Shown here piece after piece: positions 23,546 through 31,453 of a stretch of DNA of 64,000 nucleotides. Positions within the stretch are counted from its first letter, which is position 1; each line of letters opens with the position of its first letter. A program made the position numbers and the translations under genes. The notes under the pieces are model-generated. The model worked only from the letters and a program-made list of their open reading frames with translations, was not told where the DNA came from and did not search any database. This stretch comes from Neobacillus sp. SuZ13. GTDB taxonomy: Bacteria; Bacillota; Bacilli; Bacillales; Cytobacillaceae. The DNA is taken from positions 3,293,501-3,357,500 of the forward strand of contig NZ_CP126107.1 of assembly GCF_030123365.1 (NCBI RefSeq), given 5' to 3'.

Positions 23546-23872
23546 TTTTCACAAACTTATTACAACTTAACATTACGTCAATAAAAAATGAGTGTATCGT
23601 TCTCACATAACCTAATGGTGTGAGTGCATCTGCTCACTGCGTATAGGGTATTAGATAATGGATATTTGATGTAATTTACCCCCCGGACTACCTACTAATT
23701 ATGTATTGAATAAAACTTCTGTTTTATCCCTCATAAAATCACTCTTGAAACACCTCATGCTTGATTCTAACTCCTTTTTCCTATGATTTAAGAAAACTGC
23801 TAGACCGCAAAAAGACAACTGTAAAACGTTTGTATGCAGGCTAATAAGCAAAAAAAAGAGCAGCCTAATTGA

Positions 23873-24463
23873 CTACCCTTCCTGTTTTTTTAGTTCTGCA
23901 TATATAGTCGATCTTGGAACGCTTGTCATCTTTGCGATATCATTAACGCTTAACCCATTGGTTTCACGTTCAATATATAACTTCAATGCTTTTTGGATTG
24001 CTTTTTTATCTTGTGAAGGTCTACCCATGTGTTTTCCCTGCTTTTTTGCTCGCTCCCTTCCTTCTCCTGTACGTTCTACAATAATGTCACGTTCAAATTG
24101 TGCAAATGAACCTAGAATATTGAAAAGTAATGTTTGAAGTGAATTATTATTTTCTCCTGCTTGAAACTCAATATTTTCTTTTAAAAATCTAACATTTACC
24201 CCTTTTAAATTTAATTCCTTTACTATGTTGTTTAGGTCAATTATTGATCGTGCTAAGCGGTCTATCTTTGTAACGATAAGAGTATCACCTTTATCTAAGA
24301 ACTGAATAGCTTCTTTTAATTCGTTTCTTTTAGTGGTACTTGTTCCTGTAACCTTCTCAAAAAAGATACGTTTACATCCCGCATCATTTAATAATTGTTT
24401 TTGTGTTTCTAGTCCATTATCTTGTCCGACTGTTGAAACTCTAGCGTATCCGATAAATGCCAT
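23873..24463 (-). CDS. Serine recombinase (resolvase/invertase family)
   Basis: 196 residues from ATG 24463 (AAAGGAG upstream). Catalytic Ser10 in YARVSTVGQD; KGDTLIVTKIDRLARSIIDL with the active-site arginines; GSFAQFERDIIVERTGEGRE long helix; C-terminal HTH GLSVNDIAKMTSVPRSTIYA for site reading. Complete small resolvase length. It probably resolves or inverts at the repeated sites just upstream (24477-24605), which may also autoregulate it. An internal fragment of a sister gene lies at 20228-20466. Confidence 0.92.
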   Translation of the reverse strand: MAFIGYARVSTVGQDNGLETQKQLLNDAGCKRIFFEKVTGTSTTKRNELKEAIQFLDKGDTLIVTKIDRLARSIIDLNNIVKELNLKGVNVRFLKENIEFQAGENNNSLQTLLFNILGSFAQFERDIIVERTGEGRERAKKQGKHMGRPSQDKKAIQKALKLYIERETNGLSVNDIAKMTSVPRSTIYAELKKQEG

Positions 24464-24476
24464 GTTATCCGCTCCT

Positions 24477-24605
24477 TTGTCTAAAAGATTGTTAACTTCT
24501 ATACTTATATTTTAGACTATCTTTTAGACAAATTCAAGATGTTTTTAAACTAACTTTTAGACATTCGTTATATATTGTTCAAAAGTTGAAACTTTTAGAC
24601 ACACT
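24477..24605. promoter_or_regulatory. Putative res/recombination site with repeated CTTTTAGACA words
   Basis: Upstream of the recombinase: GTCTAAAAGA at 24479 (inverted), TTTTAGACTA and CTTTTAGACA around 24508-24530, CTTTTAGACA near 24565 and CTTTTAGACA near 24593. Four or five copies of one 9-10-mer with inverted pairs is the layout of a resolvase site plus promoter. Confidence 0.6.
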
Positions 24606-24640
24606 TTTTCTTGTTTTGTTAATTATTAAGGAGTTTTCCA

Positions 24641-24672
24641 AAAAAGAAAAAGACCCTTTTTAAAAGGTCTTT
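24641..24672 (-). terminator. Terminator of the 24890 gene
   Basis: AAGACC TTTTAAAAAGG GTCTT on the minus strand followed by TTTCTTTTTT. Confidence 0.65.
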
Positions 24673-24889
24673 AATAATTCTTATTAAACTCAATTATACG
24701 TTAGCTTAATAAAAAGTTTGAAAAAAATGTCTAAACTTCATGAAACAATTCTTTGGGATAACCGTCTATCATTACCAAGAAAAATACCATGTTTTAATAA
24801 ATACATTCTGGTAATGCATAATCTAAAGGTTTGTTTTTAATCCATCCACCTTAATTGTACTGAGTTATAATCTGCGGTTCGTTATTCTG

Positions 24890-26230
24890 TTATATTCCCG
24901 CACTTTTCAGAATTTGAGCTATCTTCTCGTATGTGTCTAATGTATATAGTATTTCTAATAATGGAATCCCTAATTTATTTGCATACTCTTTCTTTAATCT
25001 ATCATGTATCTGTTGTTGCTTAAACTTTTCTTCACCACCAAAATAATCAATAGCTTGATAATGTTGTTGTCCTTGACATTCAATCAGATAATATGGCTCA
25101 TTATCCTTATATACTATAAAATCGTATGATAAAGATTTATTACCTGTTCCAGTTAAATCATCAAACCTTTTTTGACATTCATAGTCAATACCATTTTGAT
25201 ACTCTTTTTCGCCGAAATATCTGACAACTTCTTTTTCAAGTCGTGAATACTTCCAACATCCACATGATTGTATTTTACTTCTTAACAAATGATTATTCAT
25301 AACAGTTGTTAAATTCCCACAATCACATTTGCACAAGAATCTTACAAGACCTGTATTAGAGTTTTTAGCACGTTTAATAACAGTTAGTTTTCCAAATTTA
25401 CGCCCTGTCAAATCAACATAATGTGTATCACTTGCAACTTCATCTTGATAACACCCACATGATTTTGTATGACCTGTTTTAAGACCACTTGTACTAACAA
25501 CTGTTTCATTGCCACAATCACACTTACAAAGCCAATGCAACTTATTCCATTTAGATGTACCCTGTTCTACTACTATAAGTTTACCAAAACGTTGACCTAC
25601 CAAATTTTCAAAATTAGTAGTTCCTGCAATATCTTTGTGCAAACACCCACATGATTTTGTTACACCATACTTCAAATTTCGTCCTGAAGTGATTTTTTCA
25701 TTGCCACAATCACATTTGCATCTAAACTGTGTATATCCGTTTTTATCATCTAGTTTTTTAATAACAATTAATCTGTCAAAGCGTTGTCCTGTAAAATCAG
25801 TTCTTATCCCTTTGACTTTTCTATTATCCAATAGATGAACTTTTAGACCACATTTTTTTCCACAAGATTTGGTCTTGCCTGTTGTTACATTAGACAAATA
25901 ACATTCCACTTCATTGCCACAATCACAGCGAAATAACCATCTTGTTAAGGTGTTTTTGTTTTCTATTTTCTTTACACCAACAAGATTACCAAATCTTTCT
26001 CCTGTAACATCTCGGCTAATTTTTTTTCTACCATCAATTCTAGCACAGCCACAAGAGAGAGTATGCTCTCTAGTTAAATTAAGTGCTAAAACATCTGTTT
26101 CATTGCCACAATCACATTTGCAATGCCAAACAACACGTTTGTTTCCATTTTTAGAAATATGGTCTTCCGTTCGATATATAACTGTTAGTTTGCCATATTT
26201 TTCACCTGTTAAATCTTGAAGCTTTGCCAT
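24890..26230 (-). CDS. Repeat zinc-ribbon protein with C-terminal nuclease-like domain
   Basis: 446 residues. Five to six units of about 60-65 residues, each DLTGxRFGKLTVI ... CKCDCGNE ... KSCGC; each pairs two CxC/CGC cysteine knuckles. The C-terminal ~110 residues (LEKEVVRYFGEKEY, SYDFIVYKDNEPYYLIECQG, QQHY) carry a D...ExxGQQH pattern like PD-(D/E)XK/Vsr-type nucleases. Such ribbon arrays occur in phage and homing-type proteins. Probably a DNA-reading array with a cutting tail. Cut specificity unknown. Confidence 0.75.
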   Translation of the reverse strand: MAKLQDLTGEKYGKLTVIYRTEDHISKNGNKRVVWHCKCDCGNETDVLALNLTREHTLSCGCARIDGRKKISRDVTGERFGNLVGVKKIENKNTLTRWLFRCDCGNEVECYLSNVTTGKTKSCGKKCGLKVHLLDNRKVKGIRTDFTGQRFDRLIVIKKLDDKNGYTQFRCKCDCGNEKITSGRNLKYGVTKSCGCLHKDIAGTTNFENLVGQRFGKLIVVEQGTSKWNKLHWLCKCDCGNETVVSTSGLKTGHTKSCGCYQDEVASDTHYVDLTGRKFGKLTVIKRAKNSNTGLVRFLCKCDCGNLTTVMNNHLLRSKIQSCGCWKYSRLEKEVVRYFGEKEYQNGIDYECQKRFDDLTGTGNKSLSYDFIVYKDNEPYYLIECQGQQHYQAIDYFGGEEKFKQQQIHDRLKKEYANKLGIPLLEILYTLDTYEKIAQILKSAGI

Positions 26231-26435
26231 TTTAGCACTTCCATTTCTTGAAAGCTTCCCAGTATTGAAATATTTCCAAAGTCGATCACAATTCTTTCCT
26301 CATAAATAAAATACCCCTTTGTTTTCCGTTTCCCAAATCAAATCTTACTAATATTATATAATACATTATATTCGAACCAATTTCTGTAAATAAAGTGTTA
26401 AAAGAGAAAGGTACTTTGGGATGTGTGATATTATA

Positions 26436-26470
26436 CTAGTCTGCCAGTTAGTTGAAGAAGAAAAAAGTAA
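26436..26470 (-). repeat. Dispersed repeat, partial copy 19 (rightmost)
   Basis: ACTAGTCTGCCAGTTAGTTG then AAGAAGAAAAAAG. I found no copies right of this. Confidence 0.5.
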
Positions 26471-26705
26471 CAGTAATCTTTAGCATTTTTATCTTATTAT
26501 TCTTATCGTGACCCTATCGTCACAAGTTTAAAAACTCAAAAAAACCGCTCCATTACTAGGTTTTCAGAATTTTTATATCAGTCGTTCATACGGGCGATTG
26601 CACGATACAAACCGCTTTATAAAGGGATTTCTTAGGATTTTTTCTTAGTTCTATCGAATAATAACAATTTCAAACAGGAGCAAGTGTTCTGTGAAAAAAA
26701 ATAAT

Positions 26706-26775
26706 GCTACATTGTTTACATAATCAAGAATCTCCTTAGTAATATATAAAAAGTAAGGCACCTGGACGCTGCGGG
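26706..26775 (-). pseudogene. Short ilvA-like scar
   Basis: 26753-26775 is identical over 23 bases to 31666-31688 inside ilvA (GTAAGGCACCTGG and on, encoding PQRPGAL on the minus strand). Weaker similarity runs about 45 bases to the left. The surrounding frame is closed, so it is a scrap of an ilvA-like gene or a recombination footprint. Confidence 0.5.
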
Positions 26776-27103
26776 TGAGATAAAATATTCACTTTGCTTT
26801 AGGAATTTATGTTTCAATTGTCTGAGTACATCTGTTATATTGCTTAAGAATCGTTTCTAGTTATCTTCTAATTCTTCATACTAAGTGATAAATTAATCAA
26901 CCACGCAGATATTCCATTGTAATTCCCAATTAATTTAATCGGTTTTTTAAATGTAATTTTATAAGTTTTCTTACAACAGGTTTATCGAATGTTTGACAAG
27001 GAGAGGAACTTTTCTTTACTATATGGGAGTGGACTTTAAGCTTATGTATGCTGTTATGTAGTTAAAACAATATGTGATTGACTTTTTTCAACTGAATATT
27101 TGA

Positions 27104-27991
27104 TTAAGATGAAATACGTTCATTTGCTAATTCAAAAAGGTTTAATAAAGTGTGGTCTGGTGCAATACTATTCATCCAAACTAATTTAGGATTAACAGTT
27201 ACTTTTGCAACCTTCCCTACTTTACTAACCATAAACACATATTCTTTTCCAACTTTAATAGTTAATGCACGTCTTACAAAATTTTTCTTACCCATTGAAT
27301 CCGTAATTCCTAATAGTTCTGCAACTTCTTGTGGTAAATATAGATCATCTACTGAGTAAGTCGGCTTATCAACTGTCTTACATAATTCATTAGAAAATTT
27401 ATTGACATAAGGCAATAACCTGAATACTGTTGCAAGTTGTTTAGGTTTATTTGTTTCATACAACTCTTGCATTGTTTGATCATAAGTCTTATAACAGTGT
27501 TTAATTTTGTTACCATATATTTCTGGTCTACCTTTGAAACTCAATTTAGTATCCCATTTCAATTTACCATCAACTTCAGCAATGATTTCAGTTTCAATTA
27601 ATTTTTTATAGAAGTCATTAAATCTATTATCTTTAGTGGTAATCTTGACGTATTTACTTATTAATTTCTTATTCATTGGGATTTTATTCTTTGTGATAAG
27701 ATAACCATCAAAACCTACAAAACTACCAAGATACATAATTGCAACTCTTTCAGTATCATTAAATAATTCATTAGAAAATAATTCATTAATTCTTTCACGT
27801 AATGTTAATGTATAGTATTTGCCAAGTGATTCATTAAACTTTTGTAATTCAGCACCTTCCTCTGTAGACCTTCTATGAGCATCAACACTTCTCAAATTAA
27901 TCAATTTGTAATTATTCATTACATCAGCAGAAACCAACATTCCAGCTTCAATTTCACCAGTTTTAACATTCGCATACAAATTGTTTTTCAT
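27104..27991 (-). CDS. Replication-type DNA-binding protein (phage/plasmid-like)
   Basis: 295 residues from ATG 27991, chosen for AAAGGAG nine bases upstream; the frame continues further up through a hairpin-rich leader. Helical and basic: VAIMYLGSFVGFDGYLITKN, KKLISKYVKITTKDNRFNDF and FYKKLIETEIIAEVDG look like winged-helix units of the kind in plasmid/phage initiator proteins; later RLLPYVNKFSNELCK and a C-terminal KVGKEYVFMVSKVGKVAKVT hairpin. The initiator role is inference from pattern and neighbours (HTH gene, integrase). Confidence 0.45.
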   Translation of the reverse strand: MKNNLYANVKTGEIEAGMLVSADVMNNYKLINLRSVDAHRRSTEEGAELQKFNESLGKYYTLTLRERINELFSNELFNDTERVAIMYLGSFVGFDGYLITKNKIPMNKKLISKYVKITTKDNRFNDFYKKLIETEIIAEVDGKLKWDTKLSFKGRPEIYGNKIKHCYKTYDQTMQELYETNKPKQLATVFRLLPYVNKFSNELCKTVDKPTYSVDDLYLPQEVAELLGITDSMGKKNFVRRALTIKVGKEYVFMVSKVGKVAKVTVNPKLVWMNSIAPDHTLLNLFELANERISS

Positions 27992-28036
27992 TATCATTTC
28001 TCCTTTACTTATTTGATTATCAAAGAACAAAAGCAT

Positions 28037-28103
28037 AAGGGTTCCACCCTCAGTTTCCGAAATGCAGGAAACTTCACCCGTCACCTTCCTAAAGTCAGGT
28101 GGA
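28037..28103 (-). promoter_or_regulatory. Hairpin-rich leader of the 27104 gene
   Basis: Three consecutive hairpins in transcription order: CACCT...AGGTG, GTTTCC TGCATTTC GGAAAC, and AGGGT GGA ACCCT, all within about 65 bases and ending about 45 bases before the start codon. They could act in attenuation or antisense copy control. Confidence 0.4.
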
Positions 28104-28258
28104 TTATATTTTTTTTGTTTAATTATTTATTAATTAAATTTTATAATTGTGACTATTACAGTTAAGTGTATATATTTAGATATAGAAGGACGAAATTAGT
28201 AAAAAAACGCTGTATCCCTTGAGCCTGTAAGGACGAAGGGGCTTTTTTTATTTAATTT

Positions 28259-28311
28259 CAAATGACACCTTTATGTATGATTTTTAATTCCAAATGACAC
28301 CTTTTTATGTA
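28259..28311. repeat. Two direct 19-21-bp repeats
   Basis: CAAATGACACCTTTATGTA and CAAATGACACCTTTTTATGTA, 32 bases apart, between the HTH gene and the replication-type gene. Candidate operator or iteron pair. Confidence 0.5.
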
Positions 28312-28318
28312 GTTAAGA

Positions 28319-28498
28319 TTATTTAGCATCAATAAATTCTTTGTACATATCCACTTTATCTGGTGACATACTTCTTTTACCTAATTCGAAATAACTGATC
28401 ATTGCTTGTGTGCAGCCAATGTATTTTGCAATGTCAATGTGCTTAATCTTTTTACGTCTACGAATAAGAAGGTATTGTTCTCTCATTTCTTCATTCAT
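28319..28498 (-). CDS. Small XRE-type HTH regulator
   Basis: 59 residues from ATG 28498 (GGGTGGTGATTCAG upstream). Classic XRE pattern: REQYLLIRRRKKIKHIDIAK, YIGCTQAMISYFELGKRSMS, PDKVDMYKEFI. Probably binds the CAAATGACACC repeats just downstream to control the 27104 gene and itself, by position. Confidence 0.8.
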   Translation of the reverse strand: MNEEMREQYLLIRRRKKIKHIDIAKYIGCTQAMISYFELGKRSMSPDKVDMYKEFIDAK

Positions 28499-28510
28499 CT
28501 GAATCACCAC

Positions 28511-29167
28511 CCTTAATTTGTTTTATATATAACTAAAAAAATAATTAATGTATCTACTTATATCTTATGTAACAAACGTAATATCGTCCACTTAAAAACA
28601 CGAACATTATTTAATTTATCTTTCTAATCGTTTGCCTTTTCCTGTTATTTTCTTTCGTAATGCATAGAAACATTGATGTAGATACGTTTTTTTGCGAACA
28701 AGTGTGATTTTTTGGGACTTTTTTTACCCTTCCCATATGTCGAGTGTCAAAAGCCTTATGTATCAAGGGTTCAGAGCATTTTAAAATGGTAACAATTTTT
28801 AAAATGGATGGGGTATAAATTCGAATTTAAACATGCGATTTCAAAAAATCCCCTTTGTAGGTGATTAACGAATTCTGCAAAGCATTGATATAGCAACACG
28901 TGTTAATAAAATTCAATAACTTAAGTTTTTTGAAAGGACGTTATCAGACTTCCATATCATTGATTCACGTTGATTTAAGTAAATCTGATACAAATACACC
29001 ACAAAACGATTTACACTATCCAGTGGAACGAATACGAATGTTAGTGAACGTTTTAAGAGGTTTCATTAATAAAAACCGAATGTTGGTTAAAATAAACAAC
29101 AATAATGTTCGTATTTTACTCCTTTCTATATTGTAGCGATTTATTTCGATTTAGCAAATACGAAAAA
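28511..29167. other. Gene-free stretch with AATACGAACATT-like words
   Basis: No convincing frame. Words close to AATACGAACATT or its complement occur near 28602, 29031 and 29103. The stretch could hold an attachment site for the integrase, but I cannot define one. Confidence 0.4.
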
Positions 29168-29197
29168 AAGAGCCGCTAAATGTGATTAGCAGCTTCA
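29168..29197 (-). terminator. Terminator
   Basis: Minus strand GCTGCTAATCACATTTAGCGGC then TCTTTTTTT; first terminator downstream of the integrase. Confidence 0.7.
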
Positions 29198-29349
29198 TCA
29201 ATTATTAGCCTTCCTTTCAGCCCAAAATGATTCAATTTCAATCTGCTGTGAATATACATATAGCAAATAAATACCAATTGAATTTTTATACAACATGTTG
29301 TATTATTATAAATAACTTTTCTAGTATTTGAGAAGTTACTACATGCATT

Positions 29350-29378
29350 AGGAGTCCACAAAAGGGACTCCTTTTGTA
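29350..29378 (+). terminator. Hairpin/terminator
   Basis: GGAGTCC ACAAAA GGGACTCC followed by TTTTGTATTTTT on the plus strand. The gene it serves is unclear. Confidence 0.55.
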
Positions 29379-29498
29379 TTTTTATAAAATTACTACATTA
29401 TCACCCGATTGAATTTCATAATTGAATTGGAAAACGGCTAGAGGGTCTGGAGCTGCAACTCAAGGCTCTCTTTTTATTTCTCCTTTAATTCCTCCCTC

Positions 29499-30410
29499 TT
29501 ATAAGTTTGAAAGTGGACTAGTTGATTTGGATAATTCTACGATATTTTCATCGTTTAAAGATTGTAAATATCTAGTTGTGATTATCGTGCTTTCATGCCC
29601 TAACAGCCTACTTAAACTATAGACATCTAAGCCTAACCTCAATTGTTTTTGTGCATAATAATGCCTTACTGTATGAGGGCTGCACCGAATAATAGGTCTT
29701 ACTTTTGCTTTCTTCCCTGCTTCTTTTACTACATTTTCAACAGCACCCACGGTTAGTGCTTTCCCATTTCTTGATAAAAAGTAGTTGCTTTCAATCATAG
29801 CTTTGTCCTTAAAATATTGAATCTTGATTCGTTCGTATTTAATAATGTACTTCTTCAATAAAGGACTAATATACAAATGTCGCTCCTTATTTCCTTTGCC
29901 GTGTATTTTTATTACTGTCTCCATGACATCTAGATGAGTAAGGCTACATAATTCAAGATTTCTAATCCCCAAATCCACCAAAAACATTATGATAAGTTTA
30001 TTTCTCATCTCTAAATAATTCGTATTGTTATAGACATTTATCATTCGCTTAATCTCTAGATCATCAAATGTCTTTATAATAACTTTTGGTTCACGCATAA
30101 ACTTAACTGAAAGCATAGGATTTCTTTTTTCAGCAATATAACCCTCGTCCACCATAAATCTAAAAAATGAACGCATACACTTTTGAACGGTATTAATATA
30201 TAACTCTTTTAACCCTTTGTTTTTTAAGTACATGAGATATGCTTTTATTTGTTTAGTTGAAACTTCTTCTACTTCTTCAATTTTAAATTCATTTTTTAAA
30301 TAAGTAATAAATGCTTTGTTGTTATTTTTATAACCTTTTATGGTTCGTGGACTATAATTTTTTATTTCCAAATCGTATAGAAATTCTTTATAAATATCAT
30401 CTAAATCCAT
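29499..30410 (-). CDS. Tyrosine recombinase / integrase
   Basis: 303 residues, full length. N-terminal SAM-like core-binding domain (YKEFLYDLEIKNYSPRTIKG), catalytic domain with Arg150 (LGIRNLEL), Lys172/175 (GKGNKER), His246 and Arg249 (SPHTVRHYYAQ), His272 (LLGHES) and nucleophile Tyr281 (TTRYLQS). All residues needed are present. Sits at the junction of the accessory region with core yebC, so it is the likely integrase of an element here. Its ATG is 7 bases after the T-run of the yebC terminator; AAGGGTGGG in that stem is the only ribosome site. Confidence 0.93.
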   Translation of the reverse strand: MDLDDIYKEFLYDLEIKNYSPRTIKGYKNNNKAFITYLKNEFKIEEVEEVSTKQIKAYLMYLKNKGLKELYINTVQKCMRSFFRFMVDEGYIAEKRNPMLSVKFMREPKVIIKTFDDLEIKRMINVYNNTNYLEMRNKLIIMFLVDLGIRNLELCSLTHLDVMETVIKIHGKGNKERHLYISPLLKKYIIKYERIKIQYFKDKAMIESNYFLSRNGKALTVGAVENVVKEAGKKAKVRPIIRCSPHTVRHYYAQKQLRLGLDVYSLSRLLGHESTIITTRYLQSLNDENIVELSKSTSPLSNL

Positions 30411-30413
30411 ACA

Positions 30414-30460
30414 AAAAAACCCACCCTTGTTATGAATTTTTCATACAAAAGTGAGTTTAA
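30414..30460 (-). terminator. Terminator between yebC and the integrase
   Basis: Minus strand AAACTCACTTTTGTATG ... CATAACAAGGGTGGGTTT then a T-run ending 3-4 bases before the integrase ATG. It should block read-through from yebC. Confidence 0.65.
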
Positions 30461-30556
30461 AGTTTGTCACAACATTTTACAGCTGTTTTTTGTAAGTATA
30501 TCACAATTCATAAATTCTAGGTGTTCAAAAAACGTTGTACAGGTCTGCTTTATTGT

Positions 30557-31276
30557 TTATTCACCTAAGTCAACATTGTGATACACTTGTTGAACGTCTT
30601 CTAAGTCTTCTAATACATCAATCATTTTCTCGAATTTAGCTTGTGCGTCTTCTGGAAGTGTTACTTCATTTTGCGGAAGCATGGTTAATTCCGCCACCGT
30701 AAATTCTGAAACCCCTGCGTTTTTAAAGGCTTCTTGAACCGCATGGAACTGTTCTGGATCAGCGTAGACAATCACAGAATCCTCTTCTTCAATAATGTCT
30801 CGTACATCGACATCAGCTTCCATTAGTAATTCAAGCACATCTTCCTCGTTTTTACCTTCAACACCGATAACCGCCGTTGCATCGAACATATAAGCTACAG
30901 AGCCGCTTACGCCCATGTTCCCGCCGTTTTTACCAAATGCAGCACGTACATCTGATGCGGTACGGTTGACGTTATTGGTTAAGGCATCAACGATAACCAT
31001 TGATCCATTTGGTCCGAATCCTTCATAACGAAGTTCAGAGTAGCTTTCCTCTGATCCGCCTTTTGCTTTTTCAATCGCACGGTCAATAATGTGTCTTGGT
31101 ACATTATATGTTTTAGCACGCTCGAGCACGAATTTTAATGCCTGATTGGATTCAGGATTAGGTTCGCCCCGTCTTGCTGCTACATAAATTTCAACTCCAA
31201 ATTTAGCGTAAATACGGCTAGTATTTGCATCTTTTGAAGCTTTCTTTTCTTTAATATTGTTCCACTTACGTCCCAT
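30557..31276 (-). CDS. yeeI: YebC/PmpR family protein, YeeI type
   Basis: 239 residues from ATG 31276 (the frame to 31285 adds MFR). Opens [20 protein letters not shown], the YeeI/YebC2 signature; [20 protein letters not shown] and [17 protein letters not shown] follow in the usual three-domain order, and it ends VYHNVDLGE. Long annotated as a transcription regulator; recent work on this family points to a role at the ribosome in relieving stalls. It is the first clear core gene right of the accessory region. Confidence 0.9.
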   Translation of the reverse strand: MGRKWNNIKEKKASKDANTSRIYAKFGVEIYVAARRGEPNPESNQALKFVLERAKTYNVPRHIIDRAIEKAKGGSEESYSELRYEGFGPNGSMVIVDALTNNVNRTASDVRAAFGKNGGNMGVSGSVAYMFDATAVIGVEGKNEEDVLELLMEADVDVRDIIEEEDSVIVYADPEQFHAVQEAFKNAGVSEFTVAELTMLPQNEVTLPEDAQAKFEKMIDVLEDLEDVQQVYHNVDLGE

Positions 31277-31405
31277 TCTGAACACTCTCTTTCCACTTTT
31301 GAATCTCTATCATTGACAAATAATATTATACCTTAATTGCATCATTTGTTAAGAGTCTATTAAGCAAAATCGTGTAAGAAGTTGATTTAAGTCCCATTTA
31401 AACGA

Positions 31406-31440
31406 CAAAAAGAGGTCGAACCGTCTTATTCGACCTCTAT
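31406..31440 (-). terminator. ilvA terminator
   Basis: AGAGGTCGAA TAAGACGG TTCGACCTCT then TTTTTG on the minus strand. Confidence 0.85.
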
Positions 31441-31453
31441 AAATAGTATGGAA

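Larger units (their letters stand above)
26231..27103. other. Gene-free AT-rich stretch
   Basis: No frame with coding character on either strand. It contains repeat copy 19 and a short ilvA-like segment (separate entries). It lies downstream of the replication-type gene 27104. Confidence 0.5.

Noticed and set aside
6769..26470. Integron attC sites as explanation for the dispersed repeat
   Set aside because: The GTTAGTT arm does not fit GTTRRRY with its paired RYYYAAC, and no integron integrase is present.
28900..29136. Rightward frame of 78 codons
   Set aside because: AT-rich, contains repeated operator-like words, no good start signal.
29176..29361. Leftward frame of 61 codons
   Set aside because: Overlaps two terminators and has no ribosome site.
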